NCBI RefSeq assembly: GCF_007483685.1
Contig: NZ_VMKN01000001.1
Location: 1,063,825 to 1,127,824 of the forward strand
Direction of reading: 5' to 3'
Source of the DNA: Litoribacter populi
Lineage (GTDB): Bacteria > Bacteroidota > Bacteroidia > Cytophagales > Cyclobacteriaceae
Length of the DNA stretch: 64,000 nucleotides
In this document: piece after piece, positions 1-10,189 of the stretch
How positions within the stretch are numbered: position 1 is the first letter of the stretch
Layout of the letters: each line of letters starts with the position of its first letter
Translations under genes and position numbers: made by a program
The notes under the pieces: model-generated
Database searches by the model: none
Told to the model about the DNA's origin: nothing
Seen by the model: only the letters and a program-made list of their open reading frames with translations

Positions 1-303
1 GCGGGAATGGCTGAGGAGTTGCAGATGATATGTTCCAAATTTGGACTTAACAACAAATATGAAGGTGGCGAGCGCTGGGTTAAATCATCGGTAGCTAACT
101 CTGCTATCTACTGGGCCCCAAATAAAGTGGATGAGCCTATAGTGCCGGATGTGTTGGGGATGACCCTGAGAGATGCACTATATGTTTTGGAAAACAAAGG
201 GCTGAGAGTACAGTATTCGGGCAAAGGAAGGGTGAAAAGCCAATCGCTTTTCGCCGGAGGCAATGTGCCTGAAAATGGAATAATAAAATTGAGATTGGGT
301 TAA
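1..303 (+). CDS. ftsI: FtsI-type penicillin-binding protein, C-terminal end (partial)
   Basis: The reading frame is open from the first base, so this is the tail of a longer gene cut by the window edge; about 100 codons are visible. The last ~55 residues form a PASTA-like domain (VPDVLGMTLRDALYVLENKG, then a strand ending in KLRLG). A single C-terminal PASTA unit is usual for the division transpeptidase FtsI/PBP3 of Bacteroidota, which cross-links septal peptidoglycan in the periplasm. The stop TAA overlaps the murE ATG by one base, and the position directly before murE is the normal ftsI place in dcw clusters. The transpeptidase domain is outside the window, so identity rests on the PASTA end and on context. 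Confidence 0.85.
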   Translation, partial: AGMAEELQMICSKFGLNNKYEGGERWVKSSVANSAIYWAPNKVDEPIVPDVLGMTLRDALYVLENKGLRVQYSGKGRVKSQSLFAGGNVPENGIIKLRLG

Positions 304-1766
304 TGAAAGTATTAAAGGACATATTGTACAAGGCACCGCTTACTTCCACCATTGGAAACATGGACGTGGAGATTAGCGAAATTGTGTTTGACAGCCGCAA
401 AGTTACGCAGGATTGCGCTTTTGTAGCTATCAGAGGCACCCAGGCCGATGGACATGCTTTCATTGACAAAGCTGTGGAGCAGGGAGCAAATGCAATAATT
501 TGTCAAGACCTTCCAGAAACGCAAGTGGCTGGAGTGACTTATGTTCAGGTGGCTGATTCCGCCAAGGCTTTGGGCATCATGGCCTCAAATTACTATGGAA
601 ATCCATCTGAGAAATTGAAGATAGTAGCTGTAACAGGTACCAATGGGAAAACCACCATAGCTACACTTTTGCACCAGCTATTCATGGAATTGGGCTATGT
701 GACAGGGTTGCTTTCTACAGTCGAGAATAAGATTAATGAAGATGTTATTCCTTCTACTCACACGACTCCAGATGCGCTGGCTATCAATCAGCTTTTGGCA
801 AAAATGCTGAAAGAAGGATGTACCCATTGTTTTATGGAAGCGAGCAGTCATGCCATCATTCAGCAAAGAATGTCGGGGTTGAATTTGGCGGGAGCGGTAT
901 TTACCAATATTTCCCATGATCACCTCGATTATCACGGTACTTTCGATGAATACATCAAGGCTAAAAAACAGCTTTTCGATGATTTGCCAAAAGGAGCATT
1001 TGCTCTAACTAATGCCGACGATAAGCGTGGGCTGGTGATGTTGCAAAACACAAAAGCGGAAAAGCATTCCTATGCCTTAAAATATCCTGCGGACTTCAAA
1101 GCTAAGATTTTGAGCAATACCCTTCAGGGGCTTGAACTCGATATCGACAGCAAGCAAGTGTGGTTTAGGATGATTGGGGAGTTTAATGCCTATAATGTTT
1201 TGGCTGTTTTGGGAGTTGCAGTTTTGCTCGGCGAAGAGACAGACGAGGTACTGATGCAGCTTTCCAAAGTCAAAGGCGCCACTGGACGATTCGACCAATT
1301 TATCCACAAAGGGATTACAGTTATCGTGGATTATGCCCATACGCCTGACGCTTTGGAAAATGTGCTAAAAACCATTCAAGGAGTACGTAGTGGAGGAGAA
1401 AATGTAATGACAGTGGTTGGCTGCGGTGGTAATAGAGATAAAGCTAAAAGACCTGAAATGGCCAAAATCGCTTGTCAGTTTAGCGACAAGGTTATTTTGA
1501 CATCCGACAATCCAAGAGATGAAGTGCCTATGGACATTATTAGGGATATGGAAAAGGGTGTCAATCCAGTGAACTTCAAAAAAACCATGCTGATAGAGGA
1601 TAGAAAAGAAGCTATCAAAACGGCGGTAATGTTTGCGGAGAAGGGTGATATTATTCTTATAGCAGGAAAAGGTCATGAGACCTACCAGGAAATAAAAGGA
1701 GTGAAATACCCATTTGATGATCGTGAGATCGCTATTAATTTATTGAAACAGATACATCAAGATTAA
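303..1766 (+). CDS. murE: UDP-MurNAc-L-Ala-D-Glu:meso-diaminopimelate ligase MurE
   Basis: Cytoplasmic ATP-dependent ligase adding the third amino acid to the UDP-MurNAc peptide. The protein has 487 residues, normal for the family. The ATP loop TGTNGKTT is at about residues 111-118, and the Mur ligase middle and C-terminal domains follow. The motif DNPR at residues 402-405 is the signature of enzymes that add meso-diaminopimelate rather than lysine, so this organism should have DAP-type peptidoglycan. The ATG overlaps the upstream ftsI stop by one base and mraY begins two bases after the stop, which indicates one transcript with translational coupling. Confidence 0.97.
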   Translation: MKVLKDILYKAPLTSTIGNMDVEISEIVFDSRKVTQDCAFVAIRGTQADGHAFIDKAVEQGANAIICQDLPETQVAGVTYVQVADSAKALGIMASNYYGNPSEKLKIVAVTGTNGKTTIATLLHQLFMELGYVTGLLSTVENKINEDVIPSTHTTPDALAINQLLAKMLKEGCTHCFMEASSHAIIQQRMSGLNLAGAVFTNISHDHLDYHGTFDEYIKAKKQLFDDLPKGAFALTNADDKRGLVMLQNTKAEKHSYALKYPADFKAKILSNTLQGLELDIDSKQVWFRMIGEFNAYNVLAVLGVAVLLGEETDEVLMQLSKVKGATGRFDQFIHKGITVIVDYAHTPDALENVLKTIQGVRSGGENVMTVVGCGGNRDKAKRPEMAKIACQFSDKVILTSDNPRDEVPMDIIRDMEKGVNPVNFKKTMLIEDRKEAIKTAVMFAEKGDIILIAGKGHETYQEIKGVKYPFDDREIAINLLKQIHQD

Positions 1767-1768
1767 GC

Positions 1769-2980
1769 ATGTTATACCATTTATTTGACTATTTCGACAC
1801 AGCATTAGATTTACCGGGCGCAGGGGTGTTCAGGTACATCTCATTCCGTGCGGGTATGTCAGCTCTATTTTCTTTGATCATCACCATTACTTTTGGACAC
1901 CATATTATCAACTGGATCCGAAGACAGCAGATTGGGGAAAGTATCCGTGATTTGGGGCTAGATGGACAGAAAGCCAAAAAAGGCACGCCTACTATGGGTG
2001 GCTTAATGCTTATGGCTGCCATCATTATTCCGACATTGCTTTTTGCCAATATCAACAACATCTATATTATCCTTTTACTGATTACCACCATATGGCTGGG
2101 TACAATTGGCTTTATTGATGATTATATCAAGGTCTTTCAGAAAAATAAAGATGGCCTTGCTGGAAAATTTAAGATCGCAGGCCAAATCGGTATCGGGGTT
2201 ATTGTGGGAGCCACGCTGTTCTTCCATGAAGATGTGGTAGTAAGAGAGTTTGAAACTCCAGTTTCTATCGAGGAAGGTGTAGTCGATACCCCAGCCTTTA
2301 GGGATCTTAAGGTAGCCAAGACTACTATCCCATTTGTCAAAGGCAACGAACTGAACTACGAAAGGTTGTTTGGCTTTCTTGGGGATGACATTACCCCTTA
2401 CTTGTACATTTTATTTGTGATTTTCATTATCACGGCAGTTTCCAACGGGGCCAACATTACCGATGGAATAGACGGTCTGGCCGCGGGGACTTCGGCTATA
2501 ATAGGCCTGACTATCGCCATTTTCGCCTACATCAGCGGTAACGCCATATTCTCGCAATACCTGAATGTGATGTTTATCCCCAACTCCGGTGAGCTGGTAA
2601 TATTCTGTGCAGCATTTGTTGGGGCATGCGTAGGTTTCCTTTGGTACAATGCATTCCCAGCTCAGGTTTTCATGGGAGATACCGGCAGTTTGATGCTGGG
2701 AGGAGTGATTGCGGTGCTATCGCTTACATTGAGAAAAGAACTTTTGATTCCTGTGCTTTGCGGGATTTTCGTGATTGAAAATCTTTCCGTAATTCTTCAG
2801 GTGTCCTACTTTAAATATACAAGGAAAAAATACGGTGAAGGCAGAAGGATATTATTGATGTCCCCGCTACACCACCATTACCAAAAAAAGCAAATCCATG
2901 AGGCCAAAATCGTAACTAGATTTTGGATTGTGGGAATATTATTGGCCATAATCACATTGGCTACTTTGAAACTTAGATAA
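1769..2980 (+). CDS. mraY: Phospho-MurNAc-pentapeptide transferase MraY
   Basis: Integral membrane enzyme that transfers phospho-MurNAc-pentapeptide to undecaprenyl phosphate, forming lipid I. The protein has 403 residues and many hydrophobic helices. Catalytic motifs visible are FIDDYIK (Asp117/Asp118), [12 protein letters not shown] (about 229-240) and the HHHYQKK stretch near the C-terminus. It is longer than the ~360-residue E. coli enzyme because of a polar insert of about 50 residues (roughly 152-205) between membrane segments, a feature known from Bacteroidota MraY. It sits between murE and murD, two bases after the former and overlapping the latter by one base. Confidence 0.97.
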   Translation: MLYHLFDYFDTALDLPGAGVFRYISFRAGMSALFSLIITITFGHHIINWIRRQQIGESIRDLGLDGQKAKKGTPTMGGLMLMAAIIIPTLLFANINNIYIILLLITTIWLGTIGFIDDYIKVFQKNKDGLAGKFKIAGQIGIGVIVGATLFFHEDVVVREFETPVSIEEGVVDTPAFRDLKVAKTTIPFVKGNELNYERLFGFLGDDITPYLYILFVIFIITAVSNGANITDGIDGLAAGTSAIIGLTIAIFAYISGNAIFSQYLNVMFIPNSGELVIFCAAFVGACVGFLWYNAFPAQVFMGDTGSLMLGGVIAVLSLTLRKELLIPVLCGIFVIENLSVILQVSYFKYTRKKYGEGRRILLMSPLHHHYQKKQIHEAKIVTRFWIVGILLAIITLATLKLR

Positions 2981-4326
2981 TGAAAAGGATAGCAATACTT
3001 GGAGCGGGAGAAAGCGGCATAGGCGCGGCTCTTTTGGCAAACGCCAAAGGATACGAGGTCTTTGTGTCCGAATTTTCCCAAATCGGCGAGGAGCGTAAAG
3101 CTCTGCTCGAGACGAAAGATATTGCCTTTGAAGAAGGTGGACATTCTGCCGAAAAAATCCTTTCCTTCCCTGAGGTAATCAAAAGTCCAGGAATCCCTTA
3201 TGCTGCCCCAATGATTAAGCAGTTAATGGCTAAAGGGATTTCCCTTATTGATGAATTAGAATTTGCTTCCAGGTTCAGCAAGGGTAGAATAATCGCCATC
3301 ACTGGAACAAACGGGAAGACCACCACCACGCTGTTGACCTATCACTTGATGAAGGAAGCAGGAATGGACGTGGGACTTGCAGGAAATGTTGGTGATAGCT
3401 GGGCAAGACAACTTGTCGATGAGGACCACGAGTGGTGGGTTTTGGAAGTAAGCAGTTTTCAGATTGACGGCTTCAAGGCTTTGAAACCTGAAATCGCCAT
3501 CATCCTCAACATCACCCCCGATCACTTGGACAGGTATGAATATAGACTTGAAAACTACATTCATTCCAAGCTCAGCTTGGTCAAAAACATGGATGAAAAC
3601 GGTCATCTGATTTATTTCAAGGAGGACCAGTTTATTTGGAAGGGCTTGAAGGAGCTTTCTATAAAGCCAAACAAACATCAGATCTCCATTGCTCAAAAAG
3701 TTGAGTATGGTGCTTACTTCGACGGTAGTCATATACATTTAGCTGGAGAGAAATCAACCAGCCTAGAAGTGGATTCCATTCCGCTCAAAGGCCAGCACAA
3801 CATGATCAATGTGATGTGCGCACTTCAGGCTGTGATTACAGCTGGGGTAGATGAAGCCAAGGCGAAAAGTGGTCTGGCTACATTTAGAAATGCGGCGCAC
3901 AGAATGGAAAAAGTTGCCGAGCTCAACGGTGTTGAATTCATCAACGACAGTAAAGGAACCAATGTAAACGCCACTTATTATGCGCTTTCCGCTTACCAAG
4001 CCAAGCCAATAATATGGATTGCCGGCGGGGTGGACAAGGGTAATGATTATGCTGAGTTGATGGAGGTGGTCAAAGGCTCCGTGAAAGCTTTGATTTGCTT
4101 AGGCAAGGACAATGAAAAATTAAAACAGGCTTTCGGAAATGTGATAAACCACGTTGAGGAAACCCAAGATATACGCCAAGCGGTACAGATGGCGCATGGT
4201 ATAGCGCAAACAGGTGATGTGGTTTTATTATCACCAGCCTGTTCAAGCTTCGACCTGTTCAAAAATTACATGGACAGGGGCGAGCAGTTTATTAAGGCGG
4301 TTAAGGAAAAGGAAACGGTGAAGTGA
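2980..4326 (+). CDS. murD: UDP-MurNAc-L-alanine:D-glutamate ligase MurD
   Basis: Cytoplasmic ATP-dependent ligase adding D-glutamate to UDP-MurNAc-L-Ala. Length is 448 residues. An N-terminal Rossmann-like UDP-binding domain (ILGAGESGIGAALLA) is followed by the ATP loop GTNGKTT at 109-115 and the conserved NITPDHLDR segment of the central domain. The C-terminal half carries the typical FINDSKGTN motif. The ATG overlaps the mraY stop by one base, and the TGA stop shares one base with the ATG of ftsW. Confidence 0.97.
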   Translation: MKRIAILGAGESGIGAALLANAKGYEVFVSEFSQIGEERKALLETKDIAFEEGGHSAEKILSFPEVIKSPGIPYAAPMIKQLMAKGISLIDELEFASRFSKGRIIAITGTNGKTTTTLLTYHLMKEAGMDVGLAGNVGDSWARQLVDEDHEWWVLEVSSFQIDGFKALKPEIAIILNITPDHLDRYEYRLENYIHSKLSLVKNMDENGHLIYFKEDQFIWKGLKELSIKPNKHQISIAQKVEYGAYFDGSHIHLAGEKSTSLEVDSIPLKGQHNMINVMCALQAVITAGVDEAKAKSGLATFRNAAHRMEKVAELNGVEFINDSKGTNVNATYYALSAYQAKPIIWIAGGVDKGNDYAELMEVVKGSVKALICLGKDNEKLKQAFGNVINHVEETQDIRQAVQMAHGIAQTGDVVLLSPACSSFDLFKNYMDRGEQFIKAVKEKETVK

Positions 4327-5489
4327 TGGGAACAATAAAAACATGGATTGACAATAACTTAAAAGGAGACCCTATAATCTGGGGTATTGTCATCCTATTG
4401 TCTATTATCAGCATCCTGGTGGTTTATTCAGCCACTGGCACACTTGCCTACAAGAAAATGGGCGGCAATACCGAGGCTTACCTTATCAAGCACTCTTCAC
4501 TTATCTTGGCCAGTTTCTTTGTAATGTGGGGTGCACACAAGTTACCTTATAAGTATTATGCAAAGCTGTCCCTTTTTGCATTGTGGATATCTATCCCATT
4601 GTTGGCATTCACCTATTTCTTTGGCTCGAATGTGAATGAGGCATCCAGATGGCTAACCATCCCTGTAATCAACCAAGCTTTTCAACCTTCGGATTTGGCT
4701 AAGCTTGCTTTAATTGCAGCAGTGGCAAGGATGCTTGCTAAGAGACAGAAGAATATTGAAGATTTTCAGAATACCTTCCTGCCCATCATGATTTGGATAG
4801 GTATTATATGCATGCTTATAGCCATGGCCAATATGTCCACGGCGGTACTTTTACTTTGTACTTGCATGTTGTTGATGTTTATCGGCAGGGTTCCAATGAA
4901 ATTCATCATGGCCGTATTTCTGATCGGCGGACTTGCCCTTACCTCGGCTATTTTCTTGGGCCAAAGAGGAAGCACTTTCTTTAGCAGGATTGAAAATTTT
5001 GTAACAGGAGATGAGGTTCCATACCAGGCTGAGCAGTCATACATTGCTATAGCCAATGGTGGTGTGTTTGGTCTTGGACCGGGTAACAGTGAGCAGCGTA
5101 ATAGACTACCTCACCCATATTCGGATTTCATCTTCGCCATTATCATTGAAGAGTATGGATTGGTAGGCGGTACTGGAGTGCTTTTCCTTTACCTCGCCTT
5201 GCTTTACCGGGGTATGCGAGTAGTGGCGATTTCCAATCGGCCCTTTGGAGGACTTTTGTCAGCGGGGTTGAGTTTTGCCTTGGTGTTACAGGCTATGGTC
5301 AATATGGCCGTGGCAGTAGGGATTGGGCCGATTACTGGGTTGCCTTTGCCACTTTTGAGTATGGGGGGGACCTCTCTGATTTTTACAGGGATTTCCCTAG
5401 GAATTATATTGAGTGTAAGCCGAGGGGATCATGAAGATGCTTTTCCGGTGGAAGTGAGTACAGCTAGAAATTTTGCCAAAGTAGCCTAA
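4326..5489 (+). CDS. ftsW: SEDS-family lipid II polymerase FtsW
   Basis: Polytopic inner-membrane protein of the SEDS family; FtsW polymerises septal glycan strands together with its cognate transpeptidase FtsI. The 387-residue protein has about ten hydrophobic segments. Family motifs are visible, including GNSEQRNRLPHPYSDFIFA in the large periplasmic loop and GLPLPLLSMGGTS near the C-terminus. A GTG three bases upstream is in frame, but the ATG at 4326 fits the TGATG overlap with murD seen throughout this cluster and was chosen as the start. murG begins one base after the stop. Confidence 0.95.
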   Translation: MGTIKTWIDNNLKGDPIIWGIVILLSIISILVVYSATGTLAYKKMGGNTEAYLIKHSSLILASFFVMWGAHKLPYKYYAKLSLFALWISIPLLAFTYFFGSNVNEASRWLTIPVINQAFQPSDLAKLALIAAVARMLAKRQKNIEDFQNTFLPIMIWIGIICMLIAMANMSTAVLLLCTCMLLMFIGRVPMKFIMAVFLIGGLALTSAIFLGQRGSTFFSRIENFVTGDEVPYQAEQSYIAIANGGVFGLGPGNSEQRNRLPHPYSDFIFAIIIEEYGLVGGTGVLFLYLALLYRGMRVVAISNRPFGGLLSAGLSFALVLQAMVNMAVAVGIGPITGLPLPLLSMGGTSLIFTGISLGIILSVSRGDHEDAFPVEVSTARNFAKVA

Positions 5490-5490
5490 A

Positions 5491-6600
5491 ATGACAGAAG
5501 CAAGAACATATAGAATCATGATAAGCGGTGGTGGTACCGGCGGGCATATCTACCCGGCCATTGCCATTGCCAACGCCTGGATGGAAAAACACCCAGGGTC
5601 TGAGATTTTGTTTGTCGGTGCTGAAGGCAAAATGGAAATGGAAAAGGTACCCCAAGCGGGATACAAAATTGAAGGCCTAAAGATAGCAGGCCTTCAAAGA
5701 AAGTTGACTCTTGAAAACCTTGCTTTCCCATTCAAAGTATTGGCAAGTCTTCAAAAGGCCAAGAAACTGGTAAAAGATTTTAATCCTGATGCAGTGATAG
5801 GTGTGGGTGGATATGCAAGCGGTCCAGTCCTTTATGCCGCACAGGGCAAAGGAATACCAACTTTGATTCAGGAGCAAAACAGCTATGCTGGACTGACCAA
5901 TAAAATCCTATCCAAAAAGGCCAATACTATATGTGTGGCCTATCCGGGGATGGAGAAGTTCTTTCCGCAGAGGAAAATCACCCACACTGGAAATCCTGTG
6001 AGAAAAGACATTCTTTCTCTGGAGGGGAAAAAAGAAAATGGGCTGGAGAACTTCGGTCTTGAAAAAGGCAAGCCGGTAATCCTGGTTTTGGGTGGAAGCC
6101 TTGGAGCCAGAACTATCAACCAGGCAGTATTGGGTGCCTTGCAGCAATTTGATGACTTGGGCTTTCAGGTTTTGTGGCAATGCGGACAGTTTTACTACGA
6201 AGAAATGTCCAAGTCAATTGCAGGCACCAAATTTAAAAATGTGAAGGTTTTGGCTTTCCTGAAAGAAATGGACTTGGCCTATGCGGCTGCTGATATTGTA
6301 GTTTCAAGGGCTGGAGCACTTTCGGTGTCGGAGTTAAGCCTAGTAGGCAAACCAGTGGTCTTTATTCCATCGCCAAATGTGGCTGAGGACCATCAGACGA
6401 AAAATGCCTTGGCATACGTGTCGCAAAGGGCTGCATTGATGCTAGCCGACCACGTTGCTGTGGAAAGGCTGGGTGATACAGTGGCCAATCTGATTGCAGA
6501 CACTGCTGAGATTTCTCTTTTAGGAGAAAACATTCAAAAATTGGCTAAACCCCAGGCTGCAAATGCTATCGTGGCAGAAATAGAGAAATTGATAAAATGA
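5491..6600 (+). CDS. murG: UDP-GlcNAc:lipid I N-acetylglucosaminyltransferase MurG
   Basis: Peripheral membrane glycosyltransferase that converts lipid I to lipid II. Length is 369 residues. The first glycine-rich loop GGGTGGHIYPA is at about residues 13-23, the second loop GVGGYASGPV and the third LGGSLGARTIN follow, and the UDP-GlcNAc site shows SRAGALSVSEL. It starts one base after the ftsW stop and its own stop lies inside the first codons of murC (4-base overlap). Confidence 0.97.
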   Translation: MTEARTYRIMISGGGTGGHIYPAIAIANAWMEKHPGSEILFVGAEGKMEMEKVPQAGYKIEGLKIAGLQRKLTLENLAFPFKVLASLQKAKKLVKDFNPDAVIGVGGYASGPVLYAAQGKGIPTLIQEQNSYAGLTNKILSKKANTICVAYPGMEKFFPQRKITHTGNPVRKDILSLEGKKENGLENFGLEKGKPVILVLGGSLGARTINQAVLGALQQFDDLGFQVLWQCGQFYYEEMSKSIAGTKFKNVKVLAFLKEMDLAYAAADIVVSRAGALSVSELSLVGKPVVFIPSPNVAEDHQTKNALAYVSQRAALMLADHVAVERLGDTVANLIADTAEISLLGENIQKLAKPQAANAIVAEIEKLIK

Positions 6601-7985
6601 ATTTGAAGAGCCTACATAGCGTCTATTTCCTTGGCATAGGAGGTATCGGGATGAGCGCCATCGCAAGATGGTTTGCCCATCAGGGTATTGCTGTGTCTGG
6701 TTACGACCGCACCTCTTCAGCTTTGACTCAACAGTTGGAGCAGGAGGGTATAAAGGTTCATTATGAAGATAGCCTAGCCACTTTGCCGGAACTGGACAAA
6801 GTCAATTCCTTGGTGGTCTGGACTCCAGCTATCCCGGCTGACAGTGTACAATTGAATCATTTCCGTCAAAACGGCTATTTGCTCAAGAAGCGGTCTGAAG
6901 TTTTGGGTATGATTACAGCAGGTTACCAGACTGTTGCAGTAGCGGGAACGCACGGCAAGACTTCCACCTCTGCACTTGTGGCTCATTTGCTGAATGAAGG
7001 GGGATTGAATGTGACCGCATTCCTAGGAGGGATTACCCAGAATTTCAACACCAATTTGCTATTGCCTGATAATAATTCTGAGGCCTCAGTAGTGGTGGTG
7101 GAAGCGGATGAGTTTGATCGCTCCTTCCTGACTCTTCACCCTAATATTGCGGTAGTGACCTCCATGGATCCAGATCATTTGGATATATATGGAGATGCCG
7201 ATGAGTTATTAAAATCTTTTTCGGACTTCATTAATTTGATAGATAAAAAAGGCAAATTATTTATTCAAAAAAATGCCTTTGAAAGGTTAAATAGGAATAA
7301 TTTTGGCTCTTTAGACCTAGAATTATATGGTTTGAGTGGTGCGGCTATTCAAGCCCTTGATATTCAGTCCGGAATACGTTCTTTTGAATTTACATATTCA
7401 GGAAAAGATCAGCGTTTAGAAAAATTAGTTCTCCCGGTGCCGGGTTTCCACAATGTGGAAAATGCACTAGCCGCCATTTCTGTAGCATTGGAACTTGGAA
7501 TTGATGCTAAGTCCATCAGAAAGGGATTGGAGAGCTATAAAGGAGTAAAGAGAAGATTTGAAATCAGGTATCAGCAAAATGGCAGGGTATATATCGATGA
7601 CTATGCCCATCACCCAGAGGAAATCAAAGCGTTTTTGGGATCAGTAAAGGCCATGTATCCAGACAGTAAGCTGACCGTCCTTTTCCAGCCTCACCTGTTT
7701 TCCAGAACCAAAGATTTTGCGGCGGAATTTTCCGAAAGCCTTTCCATAGCGGAGGAGGTGCTGCTTTTGGACATCTATCCGGCCAGAGAGCTTCCCATTG
7801 AGGGAGTGACCTCACAGATGTTGTTGCCAGCAATTACCTCTGGAAGCAAAACTGTCCTTGGGAGAGAAGAAGTGATTCCTTTTCTTGAAAAAAATCAACC
7901 AGAGATTTTGGTGACCATAGGTGCTGGAGATATAGACCGTATGGTGGAACCGCTCACTAAATGGATGGAGGGAAATTATGAGTAG
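6597..7985 (+). CDS. murC: UDP-N-acetylmuramate:L-alanine ligase MurC
   Basis: Cytoplasmic ATP-dependent ligase that attaches the first residue, L-alanine, to UDP-MurNAc. The protein has 462 residues. The N-terminal Rossmann motif FLGIGGIGMSAIA is at about 11-23, the ATP loop GTHGKT at 117-122 has the His typical of MurC, and EADEFDRSFL is the conserved metal-binding segment. The C-terminal domain contains DDYAHHPEEI. It overlaps murG by four bases and ftsQ by eight bases. Confidence 0.97.
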   Translation: MNLKSLHSVYFLGIGGIGMSAIARWFAHQGIAVSGYDRTSSALTQQLEQEGIKVHYEDSLATLPELDKVNSLVVWTPAIPADSVQLNHFRQNGYLLKKRSEVLGMITAGYQTVAVAGTHGKTSTSALVAHLLNEGGLNVTAFLGGITQNFNTNLLLPDNNSEASVVVVEADEFDRSFLTLHPNIAVVTSMDPDHLDIYGDADELLKSFSDFINLIDKKGKLFIQKNAFERLNRNNFGSLDLELYGLSGAAIQALDIQSGIRSFEFTYSGKDQRLEKLVLPVPGFHNVENALAAISVALELGIDAKSIRKGLESYKGVKRRFEIRYQQNGRVYIDDYAHHPEEIKAFLGSVKAMYPDSKLTVLFQPHLFSRTKDFAAEFSESLSIAEEVLLLDIYPARELPIEGVTSQMLLPAITSGSKTVLGREEVIPFLEKNQPEILVTIGAGDIDRMVEPLTKWMEGNYE

Positions 7986-8736
7986 GCTGAAGATAAAAAA
8001 TAGTGTGGTGTTCACCCTTTTGGTGGCGGTGTTGATAGGTTTTATAGCCTTTGTTGAAAAAAAGGAAGACAGTAAGGTTTTTCATAAACTTGAAGTGATA
8101 GTAGGAAGCATCAGCGATGTATACTTCGTGGATGAAAAGGAGATTGTAAAGATTCTGGAAAATGAATTTTCAACCTTAAAACCTGGCACTCCAATCAGTG
8201 CAATTGACCTGAAAAGTGTGGAGAAAAAGGTGGAAAATCATCCTTTTGTGAAAGATGCGGAAGCATTTAAAGATCTGAAGGGGAATGTGGTGGTGAGGAT
8301 CAATCAGCACAAACCCATTGCCCGAGTGGTAAGGCCTATGGCAGCCGATGGGTACATTTCTGATGAGGGTATTATTTTGCCCACTTCTCCAAAATACACT
8401 TCTAGAGTGCTATTGATCGAAGGGCCAAAGGGAGAAGCCTTGCTTGGTAAGAAAGACATCAGTAAAAGTGATAGTGAGCTGCTCGAGCTGATCCATTTTA
8501 TCGTCAATGATAACTTTTGGAGTGCACAGATTTCCTCACTGGAAATCAACCAGAAGGGAGATATCACGCTTTATCAGCAGGTTGGAAAGCAGACAATCGA
8601 GTTTGGGAAGCCAATTGAGATTGAAGAGAAATTTAAGAAGATTGAGATATTGTATAAGGAGATTTTGCCCAAAAAAGGCTGGAATGCCTACGATAGGGTA
8701 AATGTCAAATATAAGGACCAGATTATTTGTGAATAA
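7978..8736 (+). CDS. ftsQ: Cell division protein FtsQ/DivIB family
   Basis: Bitopic divisome protein linking cytoplasmic and periplasmic division factors. It has 252 residues: a short basic N-terminus, one membrane segment at about residues 10-25, then a periplasmic POTRA-like region (about 38-105) and a C-terminal beta domain. Sequence conservation in FtsQ is low, so the call rests on topology, POTRA-like pattern and position between murC and ftsA. The start lies eight bases inside the murC reading frame. Confidence 0.88.
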   Translation: MSRLKIKNSVVFTLLVAVLIGFIAFVEKKEDSKVFHKLEVIVGSISDVYFVDEKEIVKILENEFSTLKPGTPISAIDLKSVEKKVENHPFVKDAEAFKDLKGNVVVRINQHKPIARVVRPMAADGYISDEGIILPTSPKYTSRVLLIEGPKGEALLGKKDISKSDSELLELIHFIVNDNFWSAQISSLEINQKGDITLYQQVGKQTIEFGKPIEIEEKFKKIEILYKEILPKKGWNAYDRVNVKYKDQIICE

Positions 8737-8748
8737 TTGATTATAGCT

Positions 8749-10059
8749 ATGGAAAATGACAAAATAGTAGTTGGGCTGGACATTGGGACCACCAAGATTT
8801 GCGCCATCATCGGACGCAAAAATGAGTTCGGCAAATTGGAAGTACTCGGTATGGGAAAGGCTGTCTCTGACGGTGTGATCCGCGGTATCGTGACCAACAT
8901 TGACAAAACTGTGAACGCTATCGATAAAGCGGTAACCGAAGCTTCTGAAATGGCAAATGTTAATATCGGCGAAGTGATCGTGGGTATCGCCGGGCAGCAC
9001 ATTAGGAGCTCCATCCATCATGGTGTGATCATCAGAAATGCCAAGGAAGATGAGATCACTGTAGAGGACGTGAGAAGACTTTCCAATGACATGGAAAATA
9101 TCGTCGTTCCTCCGGGCAACACTATTATCCATGTTATGCCACAGGACTATACCGTCGATTATGAAGATGGGATCAAAGATCCTGTTGGTATGTCTGGTGC
9201 CAAACTTGAAGCGGATTTCCATATCATCACCGCTCAAACCACAGCTATAAACAACATCAACAGATGCGTGAAAAGAGCAGATCTTGTTTCCAGGGATCTG
9301 ATTCTTGAACCATTGGCTAGCTCACTTTCGGTCCTTAGTGATTTAGACAAAGAAGCAGGGGTTTGCCTTGTGGATATAGGGGGTGGAACCACCGACATAG
9401 CTATCTTCTACGACAATATAATCCGCCATACGGCTGTCATTCCGTTTGGAGGAAATATAATCACCACAGATATCAAGGAAGGATGCATGGTAATGCAGAC
9501 GCAAGCAGAGTTGCTTAAAACCAAGTTTGGTAGAGCAATCGCTGAGGATGCTAACCCAAATGAAATCGTATCCATCCCAGGCCTTAGAAACAGGCCTCCA
9601 AAAGAAATCTCTATCAAAAATCTAGCTTCTATTATTGAAGCCAGAATGGAGGAGATCATTGAAATGGTACAATCAGAAATCATGGCCAGCGGTCTATATA
9701 AGAAATTGGCAGGCGGAATTGTGCTCACCGGCGGTGGGTCGCAGCTCCAAGGTGTAAGCCAACTTTTTGAATACATGACAGGACTGGATACGCGTATAGG
9801 TTACCCTAACGAACACTTGGGTAAAACAGTAGTGGAAGATGTAAAGAGCCCCATGTATGCCACTACCGTTGGGTTGGTGCTAGCAGGCTTTAAGGCCCTG
9901 GATGACAGGGAAGATCTTTACAGACAAAGACAAATAGTATCCGTAAGTCCACGCGTTCAGCAAAAGCCGGAAGTTGGCGCCAAAGATATCTTTGGTTCCA
10001 TCCGTGACAGGCTGAAAGGCTTCATTACGGATGATATAGGCGACGATACTTGGAAATAG
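8749..10059 (+). CDS. ftsA: Cell division protein FtsA
   Basis: Actin-like ATPase that tethers FtsZ filaments to the membrane and recruits later divisome proteins. From the ATG at 8749 the protein has 436 residues; an in-frame TTG twelve bases upstream, abutting the ftsQ stop, is less likely. The N-terminus shows the phosphate-1 loop VGLDIGTTKICAIIG, and the phosphate-2 loop CLVDIGGGTTDIAIF and the adenosine motif GGIVLTGGGSQL follow. The last residues, around FGSIRDRLKGFI, form a plausible amphipathic membrane-targeting helix. A 130-base gap with a hairpin separates it from ftsZ. Confidence 0.97.
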   Translation: MENDKIVVGLDIGTTKICAIIGRKNEFGKLEVLGMGKAVSDGVIRGIVTNIDKTVNAIDKAVTEASEMANVNIGEVIVGIAGQHIRSSIHHGVIIRNAKEDEITVEDVRRLSNDMENIVVPPGNTIIHVMPQDYTVDYEDGIKDPVGMSGAKLEADFHIITAQTTAINNINRCVKRADLVSRDLILEPLASSLSVLSDLDKEAGVCLVDIGGGTTDIAIFYDNIIRHTAVIPFGGNIITTDIKEGCMVMQTQAELLKTKFGRAIAEDANPNEIVSIPGLRNRPPKEISIKNLASIIEARMEEIIEMVQSEIMASGLYKKLAGGIVLTGGGSQLQGVSQLFEYMTGLDTRIGYPNEHLGKTVVEDVKSPMYATTVGLVLAGFKALDDREDLYRQRQIVSVSPRVQQKPEVGAKDIFGSIRDRLKGFITDDIGDDTWK

Positions 10060-10087
10060 TTCCATTTTACTAGGGCTTAATCAAAAA

Positions 10088-10118
10088 GGGAGACTTAGGG
10101 CAATGCCTTAAGCTTCCC
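10088..10118 (+). promoter_or_regulatory. Stem-loop between ftsA and ftsZ
   Basis: Two 14-base arms (10088-10101 and 10105-10118) pair around a three-base loop AAT. In RNA there are eleven Watson-Crick pairs, two G-U pairs and one A-C mismatch. There is no T-run after it, so it is not a standard intrinsic terminator. In the leader between ftsA and ftsZ it could partially terminate, act as an RNA processing or stability site, or adjust ftsZ expression. Function is inference. Confidence 0.5.
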
Positions 10119-10189
10119 TCCCAAGTTCACCTTTAATAATTACATATTTTTAGATTTTAAATTACAGTTCACCAAAAATTGAGGAAAAA

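Noticed and set aside
8536-9237. 233-codon open frame antisense to ftsQ/ftsA
   Set aside because: His/Asp/Phe-rich composition typical of reverse-strand reading of a Glu/Ile/Asp-rich gene; crosses two real genes.
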